Counted from the stretch's first letter, positions 47,320-57,944 are shown. The stretch: DNA of 64,000 nt from Planctomycetota bacterium (GCA_024276075.1 JAJRXX010000052.1:32100-96099); one strand, 5' to 3'. Notes: a model not told the origin generated them from the letters alone. Numbers and translations: made by a program.

Positions 47320-48918
47320 ATGAAGAAGAAGATTTTAAGTTTTGTGATTATCGCCCTGCTGACGACGGTCTCTGTCACGGTTGTTGTTCTTACGAAAAAA
47401 CAGCAACAAACATCCAAAGATGCGGCTTCTCAACAGCTCAGGACCATCATGTCCTTTGCAACCTCTGCGATCCAGGTCGGTCTCTCCAACGGCCTCGCTG
47501 AATTTATTCAATCTACGCTTCAGCAAATTCAGACGAATCCTAGTTTTCATTCAGGGATCGTCTACGACGAGGACATGATCCCTCTTCTGACTCTTCCTCA
47601 AGAGTTTAAGATGCCCGAAGACATTGAGCAGAGTCTTTCGCAAGCGTTGCCGGGTGAAGCACAAGGCACACCTTCCGTATCAGAAAACCTATCAAGCGAA
47701 ACAAAAAGAGAATCTTCTATATCGCGAGATTCGATCTTATACCACTTGTCACTTATCGAGGATGACGATGGAGAGGCACTCGGATACCTTCTCCTATCAT
47801 TTGACAACGCAGTAATTCAAAGCCAAGCCAAAAAATCACTCATGTTTGCATTGACTGTGAGCATAGCTATAGCCGTCCCCATTATCCTGTTGATGGCTTG
47901 GCAACTTTCCCGAATGATAAACCCCATCATAACAACAACGAAGAACATGAAAATGCTTGCTGATGGGAATACCGACATTGAACTGGCGGGGATGGATCGA
48001 AGAGATGAAATAGGCTCAATGATACAGGCTCTGAAAGTTTTTAAAGAGGGGCTTATCGAAAGGAAGGAATTCACTGCTAAGCTTGCGAGTGCTTTTGAAG
48101 ACCATGTCGGAGGGGTCCTCAAATCGCTCTCTTCATCGGTATCAGACCTTGCATCTACATCAACGCTTTTATCATCCGTTGCAAGAGAAGGGAATAACCG
48201 AGCCACCAGTTTGGCAAAGACATCCGACAGCACTTCAAGTTCTGTTCATAGCGTCGCCTCTGCCGCAGAAGAGTTATCCTGTTCGATAAAAGAGATCACT
48301 CAACAGATCGAGCAGTCGAAAGAATTTGCGGGTAAATCTGTTTCAGAAGCAGACGTCGCCAATAGGGTCATTGTAGAGTTGGCGGAAAGCCATAAAGAAG
48401 TTGATGACATCTTGGGCTTCATCAATGATGTGTCGGCGCAGACGAAGCTCCTGGCCTTGAATGCATCCATAGAGGCCGCAAGAGCCGGGGAGGCGGGTAG
48501 AGGATTTGCCGTGGTAGCAGATGAAGTCAAAAAATTATCTACTAAAACAGAAGATGCCACCTCTCAAATTGCACAAAAAATCAACGGCATTCAACAACAA
48601 CTACAAACTACAACAACCGTGATAGAAGGTGTTAGCAAAACCATTCATCAGGTAAATGAAATCTCTGAAACAATTTCAACTGCCATAAAACAGAATAACC
48701 TCGCAATACAAGAAATCGCTCAAAACGCGCAAGTCGCAGCACACAGCACACAGGAAACCATGGGTTCTGTGTCCAATGTCGCTCTTGCTTCCGAAAAAAC
48801 GGGTTATGCAGCCAAGGACATGGATCAGACCATCCGCACGCTAGTTGAACAGTCGAATACCCTTCGGACAGAGATAGAAAAATTTCTTTCTAGTACCTCG
48901 ATGGGGAATACCCCCTAG
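47320..48918 (+). CDS. Methyl-accepting chemotaxis protein
   Basis: 532 residues. Helix one (about 5-24), periplasmic sensor of about 150 residues, helix two (about 175-197), HAMP ([19 protein letters not shown]) and a long signalling coiled coil with the conserved tip [20 protein letters not shown] and [17 protein letters not shown] (about 370-405). The C-terminal residues TSMGNTP and the stop codon are read from repeat C2, so the original tail may be lost. Composition is AT-rich like the porin gene. It presumably signals to a CheA outside the window. Confidence 0.93.
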   Translation: MKKKILSFVIIALLTTVSVTVVVLTKKQQQTSKDAASQQLRTIMSFATSAIQVGLSNGLAEFIQSTLQQIQTNPSFHSGIVYDEDMIPLLTLPQEFKMPEDIEQSLSQALPGEAQGTPSVSENLSSETKRESSISRDSILYHLSLIEDDDGEALGYLLLSFDNAVIQSQAKKSLMFALTVSIAIAVPIILLMAWQLSRMINPIITTTKNMKMLADGNTDIELAGMDRRDEIGSMIQALKVFKEGLIERKEFTAKLASAFEDHVGGVLKSLSSSVSDLASTSTLLSSVAREGNNRATSLAKTSDSTSSSVHSVASAAEELSCSIKEITQQIEQSKEFAGKSVSEADVANRVIVELAESHKEVDDILGFINDVSAQTKLLALNASIEAARAGEAGRGFAVVADEVKKLSTKTEDATSQIAQKINGIQQQLQTTTTVIEGVSKTIHQVNEISETISTAIKQNNLAIQEIAQNAQVAAHSTQETMGSVSNVALASEKTGYAAKDMDQTIRTLVEQSNTLRTEIEKFLSSTSMGNTP

Positions 48919-49030
48919 GGTCTAGGCTGGCCTTAATATGGCCTTAAATATTGGCGGGTGTGTCAGGTCGCGTCGATTTGCGTAGCTTATCATGAGATGT
49001 ATTTCGATACATCGTGCCTCTCCCATGCGA
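48894..49030 (+). repeat. Repeat C2
   Basis: Matches C1 over about 80-140 bp (ACCTCGATGGG, CTAGGCTGG, ATATGGCCTTAAATATTGG, GTGTGTCAGGT). Its first bases are coding sequence of the chemoreceptor. Just beyond it, at 49030-49050, the strand-reversed sequence TAGAGCGTTTTTTGATTTCG resembles an A-type terminus. Confidence 0.7.
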
Positions 49031-49162
49031 AATCAAAAAACGCTCTAGCCCGCGCCACAACTTGCCAGCCAAGGCTTTGATCCGTTTTGACCCGATCGCA
49101 CAGAGAAATATGAATGTGCCCGCGCTTTGGTGGGTTTAGGTTACAGCAATGGATTGCCGTAA

Positions 49163-49236
49163 TGGGCGATACAGGACTCGAACCTGTGACATCTTCCTTG
49201 TAAGGGAAGCGCTCTAGCCAACTGAGCTAATCGCCC
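49163..49236 (-). tRNA. tRNA-Val (anticodon TAC)
   Basis: 74-nt cloverleaf: acceptor GGGCGAT/ATCGCCC, D arm GCTC...GAGC, anticodon stem CTTCC/GGAAG with loop CTTACAA (TAC, reads GUA), TpsiC arm ACAGG TTCGAGT CCTGT, discriminator A. CCA is not encoded. Confidence 0.95.
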
Positions 49237-49471
49237 GGCGTCTCGTTGCATTATATCTATTCTCGTCGTGGTGCTGTTTGAGCGGGTTTTTTACTGTGGG
49301 AAGGCGGGCCGCGTTTCTGTGCGGTGACGGGTGGTCGAGGAGTATTTTATAATGCCAAGATGAATGTTGCGGCCTTGCCTCGCTTTCACGGTAGCGGGTC
49401 GGTTTGATTCCGAGTTTCACCGTGGCACAAAAAATCCGTATCATCACAGATACTTTCATAGAAGAAACCCT

Positions 49472-50368
49472 ATGGCCGCGCCCGACTCACCACCTGAATA
49501 CGCCATCCGATTACGGAATATCGTCAAGCGATTCGACGGCAAGGTCGTCCTCGACGGCGTCAACCTCGACATCAAGCGTGGTGAGACTATGGTCATCATG
49601 GGCGGCTCGGGATCGGGTAAGAGCACACTGCTACGCACGATCATCGGCTCGATCATTCCCGACGAGGGGTCGATCGAACTGCTGGGCGAGGACATTACCC
49701 GACTCGATGAAGCACGGCTAAACGAGGTCCGAAAAAAAATCGGTGTTCTGTTCCAGTCCGGAGCTTTGTTTAATTCAATGACACTGCGTCAGAACGTCGC
49801 CCTGCCACTCGAGGAGCACACGGACCTGCCGTCGCAGACGATCGACATCATGGTCAAGATGAAACTAGAACTGGTCGGCCTCCGCGAACACGCCGACAAG
49901 TATCCCGCTGAGATATCCGGCGGCATGAAGAAGCGTGCCGGCCTCGCCAGGGCCCTGGCGCTGGACCCTCAGGTCTTGTTCTACGACGAACCGTCTGCCG
50001 GGCTCGACCCCGTCACCAGCGCCGAGATCGATCGGCTCATGGTAAACCTCACCAAGCAGCTAGGTGTTACCAGTGTCGTCGTGACCCACGAGATGGATTC
50101 GGCGTTTACTATCGCCGACCGCATGACCATGCTCGATCACGGGCACATGATCATCGTCGAAGAGCATCAATACTTTGATAAACTCCGTGCCGACGACCTG
50201 CCGATCGAGGGGCTGAGCACGGTTGAGCAGTTGATCCGTCAGTTTCTGCGAGGCGATGCCGAGGGGCCGATCACCGAGCGGAAACAGAACACCGGCTACG
50301 CCGACGATATTCTCGGTGAGCTGCCCACGCACATGACGCCGCAGCCGGCGATCCGACCTACACGTTGA
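49472..50368 (+). CDS. MlaF-type ABC transporter ATP-binding protein
   Basis: 298 residues: Walker A MGGSGSGKSTLLRTIIG (about 47), Q-loop LFQSGALFNSMTLRQNV (characteristic of the Mla/Ttg2A group), signature EISGGMKKRAGLARAL, Walker B VLFYDEPSAGLDP and VTHEMDSAFTIADRM. These ATPases drive lipid transport between membranes together with MlaE permease and MCE proteins. ATG 49472 begins the conserved region; the frame extends 36 codons further. An MCE gene follows at 79 bp, but no permease gene lies next to it. Confidence 0.9.
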   Translation: MAAPDSPPEYAIRLRNIVKRFDGKVVLDGVNLDIKRGETMVIMGGSGSGKSTLLRTIIGSIIPDEGSIELLGEDITRLDEARLNEVRKKIGVLFQSGALFNSMTLRQNVALPLEEHTDLPSQTIDIMVKMKLELVGLREHADKYPAEISGGMKKRAGLARALALDPQVLFYDEPSAGLDPVTSAEIDRLMVNLTKQLGVTSVVVTHEMDSAFTIADRMTMLDHGHMIIVEEHQYFDKLRADDLPIEGLSTVEQLIRQFLRGDAEGPITERKQNTGYADDILGELPTHMTPQPAIRPTR

Positions 50369-50446
50369 TCTACGCAACCAACAATTACTTTTCGTACAAT
50401 GAATACCGCATAGTTCAGCCATAGCTAACAATGGGGCCAGACGATT

Positions 50447-51706
50447 ATGTCTCAGGAGCGTGAAAATCTTAAAGCAGGTTTGTTTGTCTTAGCCGGGACC
50501 GTCTTAGCTTTGATAATCGTTTTTGTGCTCGCCGATATCGATCAGATTTTCGAGCAGCAGAAAGAAGTCCAAGTTTATTATCAGCTCCGTGATGGCTTGC
50601 AGGGGCTAAAGCAGGGCGCACCGGTCACGCTGGGCGATCAGCCCGTCGGTGAGGTGACGGGTATCGAGGATGTCACCGAGCGGGATGCTGCCGGCAATGA
50701 TCGCGTCATCGGCAAGCTCGTCATCGCATCGATTCCCAACCGTTACACGATCTTTCAGAATGCTGTGATTGAGCTTAAAGCTCCGTTGATCGGCAGCGGC
50801 ACCTCGCTGAATGTCCGTAGTGTTGGCCAGGGCATGTCTTACGCCGGCACAGACCCTATCACCGGCACCGTGGCTGGTAGCGCGCAGGTGCAAGAACTGG
50901 TCCGGGAGGCGGGCATCACCGAAAAACAACGCCAGCAGATACGCGACATCATCGCAAATGTCGAATCCATCACCGCCACACTCCGTCAAGACATACCCTC
51001 GATCGCCGTTAGTGCCAAAGAGATCATGGCCGACGCCAAGGCCGCTTCGAATGACCTTAAAGAGATCATCACCGAGACCCGGCGTTTTGTGGCGGATATT
51101 CAAGATCGTCGCGAAGCCTGGCTGGGCCGAATCGACAATGTCACCGCCTCGGCGGATCAGGCCATGGGTGACATCCGAGATTTCATCAGTGACGAAGACC
51201 CGTTGCTGCGTCAGGCCGTCGAAAACGTTCACGACGTCACCCAGACCATTCGGGAAAAAACGGTCGCCCAGGTGACCGTCGCCATGGACAAGGCCATCGC
51301 CGCTGTGGATCATTTCCAGACAACTGCTCAGGAGATCAAGGCGTTTGTCGTCGGCCAGCGCCCCGTGCTCCAGCGCACACTCGCCAACGCCAGGCTTACC
51401 AGTGATCAGCTCAAGCTCACCGCAATCGAGGTTCGGCGGGCTCCCTGGCGTCTGCTCTACGACCCCGACGACAGCGAACTGGACTCTGACAATCTTTACG
51501 ACGCCGCACGCTCCTTTGCCTTGGCCGCCGGCACACTCGACACCGCCGCCGACAGTTTGCGTGACTTGGTCGATAAACAGGCTGTGGACGATCAACAATT
51601 GACGCAGATGCTTCGCCACCTAGAAGCGGTGTTCTCCACCTTTAAGGACGCTGAAGCCGCATTCTGGAAGCAGATGAAAGTCCGACCCGCGGCGGCTAGT
51701 CCATAG
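50447..51706 (+). CDS. MCE/MlaD family lipid-transport protein
   Basis: 419 residues: N-terminal helix (AGLFVLAGTVLALIIVFVLA), one MCE domain (VYYQLRDGLQGLKQGAPVTL, GDQPVGEVTGIED, about 45-150) and a long helical C-terminal region (about 160-400) that in this family forms a hydrophobic tunnel or coiled bundle. ATG start at 50447. It partners the preceding ATPase in phospholipid trafficking across the periplasm. Its length, with the helical tail, is greater than E. coli MlaD (about 183). Confidence 0.9.
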   Translation: MSQERENLKAGLFVLAGTVLALIIVFVLADIDQIFEQQKEVQVYYQLRDGLQGLKQGAPVTLGDQPVGEVTGIEDVTERDAAGNDRVIGKLVIASIPNRYTIFQNAVIELKAPLIGSGTSLNVRSVGQGMSYAGTDPITGTVAGSAQVQELVREAGITEKQRQQIRDIIANVESITATLRQDIPSIAVSAKEIMADAKAASNDLKEIITETRRFVADIQDRREAWLGRIDNVTASADQAMGDIRDFISDEDPLLRQAVENVHDVTQTIREKTVAQVTVAMDKAIAAVDHFQTTAQEIKAFVVGQRPVLQRTLANARLTSDQLKLTAIEVRRAPWRLLYDPDDSELDSDNLYDAARSFALAAGTLDTAADSLRDLVDKQAVDDQQLTQMLRHLEAVFSTFKDAEAAFWKQMKVRPAAASP

Positions 51707-51825
51707 GTGCGAAACAAGCCGTTTGGGAGATAGGGATTCTTAACCGTATACTAATTTAGCGACATACAAACCCGATTAGCCGAATTAAAAGATATAAAAG
51801 GTTGGCTAGCGAAAAGGGAAACACC

Positions 51826-52110
51826 ATGACGACGCGTGTGAGATTTGGAGCTTGGATTTGTAGCCTGACCGTCGTGGCACTGCTTACGCTAGGTGGGTGT
51901 AGCCAAACGGTTAGTCAGCGGTCGGTCACCCTTCAGACGGTCTTGCATGACATGAGCCCGAACTTTGAGTCCGTCGCACTTTCGCACGATCAGGGTGTGA
52001 TCCGTCGTGCCCGGGCTGTCGATATCAACGCTCGTCAACTTCACGATGACCTGACCCAGTTTTTCTTGATGAATCGTCCGTTGCGTATGAGCATCTACGC
52101 GATCCCCTGA
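51826..52110 (+). CDS. Small predicted lipoprotein
   Basis: 94 residues with a lipoprotein signal (AWICSLTVVALLTLGGCSQ, lipobox LGGC) and a short soluble domain, VTLQTVLHDMSPNFESVAL to LRMSIYAIP. AAGGGAA lies seven bases before ATG 51826. No family recognised. It follows the MCE gene by 119 bp and could belong to the same envelope lipid system, by position only. Confidence 0.7.
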   Translation: MTTRVRFGAWICSLTVVALLTLGGCSQTVSQRSVTLQTVLHDMSPNFESVALSHDQGVIRRARAVDINARQLHDDLTQFFLMNRPLRMSIYAIP

Positions 52111-52137
52111 TAGACCGCGTCATTATTTCTCATCATC

Positions 52138-52242
52138 TATTTCACCGTGTATAAATAATCGCCATGCCAGTTCTGGAGTAGGGCAGGTCATTGACCTGCC
52201 TTCTTCTTGGGGATATGGAAAATAATTACACCAAGTGCTCTA
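52138..52242. repeat. MITE-like repeat A4
   Basis: Right terminus AAGTGCTCTA intact, left terminus eroded (TATTTCACCGTGTATAAATA). The core, including GGCAGGTCATTGACCTGCC, is nearly the same as A3. It lies between the lipoprotein gene and the 3' end of carB. Confidence 0.8.
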
Positions 52243-52244
52243 GT

Positions 52245-55200
52245 TCACACGTCGAAGTAGTCTTGCAACGCGCGCACACCCCAATCACCATCTCGCAGCG
52301 CCGCGATCGAATTCACCGCCGCCGCCGCGCCCGTCACCGTCGTGATGATCGGCACGTTAAACCGGACCGCCGTCGTTCGCAGTTGGTCTTCGTATGACAG
52401 GATGCCCTTGCGCACAGGCGTGTTGATAATCAGCGACAACTCGTGGCTCTTGATCAGGTCCAGCGCATTGGGCCGACCCTCACGGATACGCTTCACACGC
52501 TGCGTTTCCACACCATGTTCATGCAGATAGTCGTGCGTCGTGCCGACCGAAACGACCGCAAAACCCATGGCCAGTAATCGCTTGGCGATGTCCACCGCGT
52601 AGGGTTGATCGTTCTGACGCACCGCCAATAGCACCTTCCCCGATGTGGGCAGGTTGTTGCCCGCAGCCATCTGGGACTTGGCGTATGCGATCGGGAAGCC
52701 CGGATCAATGCCCATGACCTCGCCCGTCGACTTCATCTCCGGCCCCAGCACGGTGTCCGTACCGGGAAACTTGCTAAACGGGAATACGGATTCTTTGACC
52801 GATGTGTGTGTCGGTGTGGGTTCCTGCGTCAAGCCTAGGTCTGCCAGTTGGTGCCCCGCCATCACTTTGGCGGCGATCTTGGCCCAGGATAATCCCGTCG
52901 CTTTGCTGACGAACGGGACCGTGCGCGACGCACGTGGGTTTACTTCGATTATGTAAACCTCATAATCCTGGCCAGACGACTCGTTAGGCCGTTTAATCGC
53001 GTACTGGATATTCATCAGCCCCCGCACACTCAGCGCCTTTGCCAATCGTCTCGATTGATTTTTCAATTCCGCAACCACACTGTCGGGCAGCGAGTACGGC
53101 GGGATCGTGCACGCGCTGTCGCCAGAATGAATCCCCGCCTCCTCGATGTGTTCCATCACGCCGCACACCAGTGCCCGCGATTCCGTTTTACCTTTGCCAA
53201 CACTAGGCGGCACGGGGCCGTAGTCCGCCACCACGTCCACGTCACACTCAAGCGATTCGGATAGAAATTGATCGACCAGGATGGGCTGGTCAGGCACGTC
53301 GCTGGCACCCAGTGCAATGGACATATATCGCCGCAGTTGCGGCTCGTCGAATACCGTTTCCATAGCCCTGCCACCGAGCACAAAGCTCGGACGCACCAGC
53401 ACCGGGTACCCGATTCTGTCCGCTACTTTGATTGCATCCTCGATGTTGTGGGCGATGCCGTTGCGGGGCTGTTTGATCCCCAATTCTTGGATCAATTGCG
53501 TAAAACGCTCGCGGTCTTCCGCCAGATCGATCGAGTCCACGCTCGTCCCGATGATCGGCACGCCCGCATCCTCCAGTCCGTGCGCCAGGTTTAGAGGCGT
53601 CTGTCCCCCGAACTGCACGATCACACCCAGCAGCTTGCCCGGCTCCGATAGCGGTGCGCCGTTAAGCTTTTCGCACACGTTCAGCACGTCTTCGAGTGTC
53701 AGCGGCTCGAAGAACAGCAGATCACTCGTGTCGTAGTCGGTCGATACCGTTTCGGGGTTGGAGTTAATCATCACCGATTCGTAGCCAAGCTCTTGGGCCG
53801 CAAACGCCGCCTGCACGCAGCAGTAGTCAAACTCGATGCCCTGCCCAATCCGATTCGGCCCGCCCCCGAGGATGACGATCTTCTTCTTGTCGCTGATGCG
53901 CACCTCGTCGTCGAACAGGTCCCGCCCATCAGTCCCCGACACCGGTGATTCATAGGTGGAGTAGTAATAAGGCGTCGCCGCTTCAAATTCCGCAGCACAT
54001 GTGTCGACCAGCTTGAACACCGTGACGATGCCCGACTTCTGTCGATGCCCACGCATCTGCTGGATCGTGTCCCAGTGGATACGTCCCAGGTACACGTTTG
54101 CCAATTGTGCGTCGCTGTAGCCCATCTGCTTGGCCTGGAACAGCACCTCGCACGGCAGCACATCGATATTTTCGTATCCGATCAAGACACGCTCAAAATC
54201 GACTAATTGCTTGATCTGATCGAGGAACCACGGGTCGATCATCGTGGCCCGGTACACCTGCTCGATCGTCCAGCCCAGCTTGAACGCGTAGCGGATGAAG
54301 TGCAGCCGCCCCTGTGACGGGACGTTGAGCTTGGTCGTCACCTTTTCTTCCGACACAGGCCACAGCGATTCGTCGCCCACCTCTTGGCCCGAACCCAGTG
54401 CCGGTAGCACTTCGATCACCTTGTCCACGCGCCGTCGTGTCGCGTCGTCTAGGCTGCCGTACACCGCCGGGTCCTTGTGCCACAGCGACGCAGCTTCCAG
54501 CGGGGTACACCCACCCACCGCTTCGCGTAGCGCATCGAGCGTTTGTGGATCGAGCCGCGCCAGCGCACCGCGCAGCCCCCGCAGCCAATGGTCTTCGCGG
54601 TCCAAGCCCAAGCCGTAACGCTTGATCTCCATTGACCGCAGGCCCTTCTGCAGGCTCTCCTTGAACGTTCGACCGATGCTCATTGCTTCGCCCACACTCT
54701 TCATCTGTGTCGTGAGCGTTTCGTCTGCCTCCGGGAATTTCTCGAACGTCCATCGCGGGATCTTCGTCACCACGTAATCAATCGTCGGCTCGAAGCACGC
54801 CACCGTTTTCCCCGTAATATCGTTCGGTAGCTCCCACAGCGTGTAGCCCACCGCCAGCTTCGCCGCGATTTTCGCAATCGGGAACCCCGTCGCCTTCGAC
54901 GCCAGCGCCGAGCTACGGCTTACACGCGGGTTCATCTCGATCACCACCATGTCCCCGTTTGCCGGGTTGATCGCGAATTGGATATTCGAGCCCCCCGTCT
55001 CGACCCCGACCTCACGGATGATCGCGATCGCCGCGTCCCGCATCCGTTGGTATTCCTTGTCCGTGAGCGTCTGTGCCGGCGCCACCGTGATCGAGTCGCC
55101 CGTGTGTACGCCCATCGGGTCCACGTTTTCGATCGAGCAGATGATCACGACGTTGTCGTCGTGGTCACGCATCACTTCCAGTTCGTATTCCTTCCACCCG

Positions 55201-55847
55201 ATCAAGGACTTGTCGATCAGCACTTGGCTCGTCATCGACGCATCGAGACCACCCCGCACGATCGTCTCGAACTCCTCTCGGTTGTACGCGATACCGCCGC
55301 CGGTCCCCCCGAGGGTAAACGCCGGCCGGATGATCGCGGGCAGCCCCGTCTGCTCAAGCACCCGCCACGCTTCGTCCATCGAATTCGCCGTGTCTGCCGG
55401 GGGCAGTTTCAACCCAATTGATTCGACAATTTCTTTAAATTGTTTGCGGTCCTCAGCCCGGTGGATCACCTCGCGTGTCGCGCCGATCATCTCGACGCCG
55501 AACCGTTTGAGCACCCCGTCGTCCGACAAATTGCACGCGCAGTTCAACGCCGTCTGCCCACCGAGCGTCGGGAGCAGCGCGTCGATGTGATACCGACCGC
55601 CTTTTTCTGCTTCGATGATTTTCGTCACCGCTTCGGGCGTGATCGGCTCGATGTACGTCCGGTCGGCGAATTGGGGGTCGGTCATGATGGTCGCCGGGTT
55701 CGAGTTCACCAGCACCACCTGGTACCCCTCTTCCCGTAGCGCCTTGCACGCCTGCGTGCCCGAGTAGTCAAATTCACATCCCTGACCGATTACAATCGGG
55801 CCCGAGCCGATGATCAGGATCGTCTTAATATCCGTTCGTTTGGGCAT
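52245..55847 (-). CDS. carB: Carbamoyl-phosphate synthase large subunit
   Basis: Makes carbamoyl phosphate from ammonia, bicarbonate and two ATP for pyrimidine and arginine synthesis. About 1200 residues: ATP-grasp one ([23 protein letters not shown]-like [10 protein letters not shown]), oligomerisation region, ATP-grasp two ([32 protein letters not shown]) and a C-terminal MGS-like allosteric domain ([20 protein letters not shown]). ATG 55847 ([16 protein letters not shown]) matches the family start; a frame extension to 55892 is not needed. It exceeds the usual ~1070 residues, mainly through an insert near residues 425-500. carA is not in the window. Confidence 0.95.
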   Translation of the reverse strand: MPKRTDIKTILIIGSGPIVIGQGCEFDYSGTQACKALREEGYQVVLVNSNPATIMTDPQFADRTYIEPITPEAVTKIIEAEKGGRYHIDALLPTLGGQTALNCACNLSDDGVLKRFGVEMIGATREVIHRAEDRKQFKEIVESIGLKLPPADTANSMDEAWRVLEQTGLPAIIRPAFTLGGTGGGIAYNREEFETIVRGGLDASMTSQVLIDKSLIGWKEYELEVMRDHDDNVVIICSIENVDPMGVHTGDSITVAPAQTLTDKEYQRMRDAAIAIIREVGVETGGSNIQFAINPANGDMVVIEMNPRVSRSSALASKATGFPIAKIAAKLAVGYTLWELPNDITGKTVACFEPTIDYVVTKIPRWTFEKFPEADETLTTQMKSVGEAMSIGRTFKESLQKGLRSMEIKRYGLGLDREDHWLRGLRGALARLDPQTLDALREAVGGCTPLEAASLWHKDPAVYGSLDDATRRRVDKVIEVLPALGSGQEVGDESLWPVSEEKVTTKLNVPSQGRLHFIRYAFKLGWTIEQVYRATMIDPWFLDQIKQLVDFERVLIGYENIDVLPCEVLFQAKQMGYSDAQLANVYLGRIHWDTIQQMRGHRQKSGIVTVFKLVDTCAAEFEAATPYYYSTYESPVSGTDGRDLFDDEVRISDKKKIVILGGGPNRIGQGIEFDYCCVQAAFAAQELGYESVMINSNPETVSTDYDTSDLLFFEPLTLEDVLNVCEKLNGAPLSEPGKLLGVIVQFGGQTPLNLAHGLEDAGVPIIGTSVDSIDLAEDRERFTQLIQELGIKQPRNGIAHNIEDAIKVADRIGYPVLVRPSFVLGGRAMETVFDEPQLRRYMSIALGASDVPDQPILVDQFLSESLECDVDVVADYGPVPPSVGKGKTESRALVCGVMEHIEEAGIHSGDSACTIPPYSLPDSVVAELKNQSRRLAKALSVRGLMNIQYAIKRPNESSGQDYEVYIIEVNPRASRTVPFVSKATGLSWAKIAAKVMAGHQLADLGLTQEPTPTHTSVKESVFPFSKFPGTDTVLGPEMKSTGEVMGIDPGFPIAYAKSQMAAGNNLPTSGKVLLAVRQNDQPYAVDIAKRLLAMGFAVVSVGTTHDYLHEHGVETQRVKRIREGRPNALDLIKSHELSLIINTPVRKGILSYEDQLRTTAVRFNVPIITTVTGAAAAVNSIAALRDGDWGVRALQDYFDV

Positions 55848-56167
55848 AAGTGATCTCTCAGCCAGCCGGCCCAGCCGTCGTCGTGGTGGCAAATAGTAAG
55901 CTGCGTGTCAGTCGACAGCCAATCGAGGTGCGGGAGTACGCGCCAACCGATTTTGTCGATCCCGCAAACCGCGTCGGGGGCCGGTTCGATCTCCGCAATC
56001 ACCAGAACCTGTTTCAAACCCCCTCTCCCCTTCAGGGGAGAGGTTGGGTGAGGGGTGAAAGCCCGCAAATCATGGGGTCACGACTCTACCCCATCCCTGA
56101 CAGGGATAGGAGTTATGAAATCAGCTTTAGCCAAACACTCGGCCTCTCCGTTGACAGGCGGTCCGTA
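55848..56167. other. Intergenic region between carB and the phosphodiesterase gene
   Basis: 320 bp without a supported gene. It holds a perfect hairpin at 56022-56043 (CCTCTCCCC TTCA GGGGAGAGG) and a weaker dyad ATCCCTGACAGGGAT (56093-56107). The hairpin could end the phosphodiesterase transcript but lacks a T run. Confidence 0.5.
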
Positions 56168-56653
56168 TTACTCGTGGACCTCGATGATCTCCGCTTTGAG
56201 CGTATCAAGGTCGAGCATCGCGATCGTTGACTTGTCGGTCACCCATCCGCAGCATTCACCAGGGTTTAGGAATAGCTTCCCATCCTTGACCTCGTTTACC
56301 GGCTCGTGGGTGTGTCCGCTGATGACCACATCCGCCCCCGCGATATCCGTTGGCTTGAGCCACTCCACGAAGTGGTGCATCACAATCGTCTTACCGCCCA
56401 GTTTCACCGTCAACGGCCCGTCCACAATGCCCGGCAGCACACTTTTCAGGCCTGTCCGCTCACCGTCGTTATTCCCATAAATACAGTGCAACGGGATGGG
56501 CAGCACGTCCGGAGCGATCAATTTAGCGGCAAACGGGGACACATAATCTCCCGCGTGGAAGATGGCGTCCACCTCAATCCTGCGTAAAAACGCCACCGCC
56601 CGCCGGAACGTCGGCAACCGGTCATGTGTATCGCTGATGACGCCGATCTTCAT
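56168..56653 (-). CDS. YfcE/MJ0936-type metallophosphoesterase
   Basis: 161 residues, a compact calcineurin-like phosphodiesterase. Metal and phosphate motifs in order: ISDTHD (DxH, about 6-11), HAGDYV (GD), YGNNDGE (GNxD), MHHFVE (H) and SGHTHEP (GHxH). ATG start. Family members hydrolyse simple phosphodiesters in the cytoplasm; the natural substrate is unknown. Complete and ordinary. Confidence 0.9.
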   Translation of the reverse strand: MKIGVISDTHDRLPTFRRAVAFLRRIEVDAIFHAGDYVSPFAAKLIAPDVLPIPLHCIYGNNDGERTGLKSVLPGIVDGPLTVKLGGKTIVMHHFVEWLKPTDIAGADVVISGHTHEPVNEVKDGKLFLNPGECCGWVTDKSTIAMLDLDTLKAEIIEVHE

Positions 56654-56807
56654 AAGTACGTTAGCCGCGGTTTTTGAAACTCAGGGAGGGTTTGATACAC
56701 CGGAGCCGTTTCTTCCCGAGCCGACTGATTCAAGCGTGTGGTGACCGGTTGTCGCCCAACAGTCCTATAACTAATTGCGACGCCTCTGTGTCCGTTCGCC
56801 GAGGCCT

Positions 56808-56911
56808 ATACCAATTACCATAAGTATTGTCCGACTGTCCTTGTACGCGGAATCAAATGTCACAAATACTTCTGTCTATACGACGCGGTCAAAATATACG
56901 CAAATGCGTAT
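56808..56911 (-). repeat. 104-bp repeat, subfamily B' (second copy)
   Basis: From ATACCAATTACCATAAGTAT to ACGCAAATGCGTAT. It pairs along its length with B2 at 26058-26161. It ends 24 bp before the start of the next gene and therefore lies in that gene's leader. Confidence 0.8.
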
Positions 56912-56935
56912 AACCGAACATTCATATTACAGATT

Positions 56936-57826
56936 ATGCCCGATTTTGTCCCCTCTATCCAAGACCTTCCCCTCGACGACGCCCAAGCCGTCTCGGACCT
57001 GTTCGACCAAGCCGCCGCCGCCAACCTCGACTGCCCCCTGCGCCGAGGCGCGACCATCCACCTGCCTCCCAGCGGATCGTTGTTCATGACCGGGGACCTG
57101 CACGATCACGGCTTGAACTTTAAACGCATTCTCCACCTGACCGACCTTGCCAACCACAGCGACCGTCACTTGGTCCTCCACGAGGTCATCCACGGCCCGC
57201 ACCGCGTCAACGGCCGTGACCTGTCCGTCCGTACCCTCGCACGAGTGGCGGGGCTTGTTCGCCAGTTCCCAAACCGGGTCCATGTCCTCCTCGCCAACCA
57301 CGAACTAGCCCAGCTCAACCGTGAAGAAGTACTCAAAGGCGGTACGCCGCTCGTCGAGGCGTTCGATATGGGGGTCGAATTCATCTACCACGACGCCGCG
57401 CCCCGCGTCAACGAGTCCCTGTGCAGGTTTATCCGAAGCCTCCCGCTAGCGGTGCGTTGTTCCAACGGCATCCTATGTAGCCACAGCCTGCCTTCGCCTA
57501 GGCTGCTCGATAAGTTCGACACCACCATCCTCGACCGTGTGCTCACCGACGCCGACCTAGCTGTGGGCGGGCACGCATACCACATGGTCTGGGGCAGATC
57601 GCACACCCCCCAAGCCGCCGATACGCTCGCCAAAGCCTGGGACGTCAAGCTGTTCATCATGGGCCATCAGCCCGCCGAGGTGGGCTTTTATGTAGAAGGC
57701 GACAACATGACCGTTCTAGCCTCCGATCACGACCACGGCGTCATTCTGCCTCTCGACCTGACGCAGGCCTACGACCAAGCCGAACTCGTTAACCAGATCG
57801 TGCCCTTAGCGTCTGTCGTGCTGTGA
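56936..57826 (+). CDS. Metallophosphoesterase family protein
   Basis: 296 residues with a calcineurin-like core: FMTGDLHDHGLNFKRIL (D-x-H, about 45), VLHEVIHGPH, HVLLANHELAQL (N-H-E, about 120), CSHSLPSP, VGGHAYHMVWGR and FIMGHQPAEVGF (GH). The order of metal motifs is that of the phosphoprotein phosphatase superfamily. ATG start without an obvious ribosome site. Substrate unknown. An insert between the first two motifs (HEVIHGPHRVNGRD) replaces the usual GD-x-x-DRG block, so activity should be treated as likely but unproved. Confidence 0.75.
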   Translation: MPDFVPSIQDLPLDDAQAVSDLFDQAAAANLDCPLRRGATIHLPPSGSLFMTGDLHDHGLNFKRILHLTDLANHSDRHLVLHEVIHGPHRVNGRDLSVRTLARVAGLVRQFPNRVHVLLANHELAQLNREEVLKGGTPLVEAFDMGVEFIYHDAAPRVNESLCRFIRSLPLAVRCSNGILCSHSLPSPRLLDKFDTTILDRVLTDADLAVGGHAYHMVWGRSHTPQAADTLAKAWDVKLFIMGHQPAEVGFYVEGDNMTVLASDHDHGVILPLDLTQAYDQAELVNQIVPLASVVL

Positions 57827-57944
57827 TAACAATCCAGTCTCGCTCCCCCCACACCATTTAGCCCCGGGTGAACACACCCGGGGCTCGCCCCGCTATCACG
57901 TAGGGTCCGCTGTGCGGACCACTCCAGGTTGGTGTTGTCGTCGC

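Noticed and set aside
56022..56043. Rho-independent terminator
   Set aside because: The stem is perfect, but no T run follows on either strand; listed only as a hairpin in the intergenic entry.
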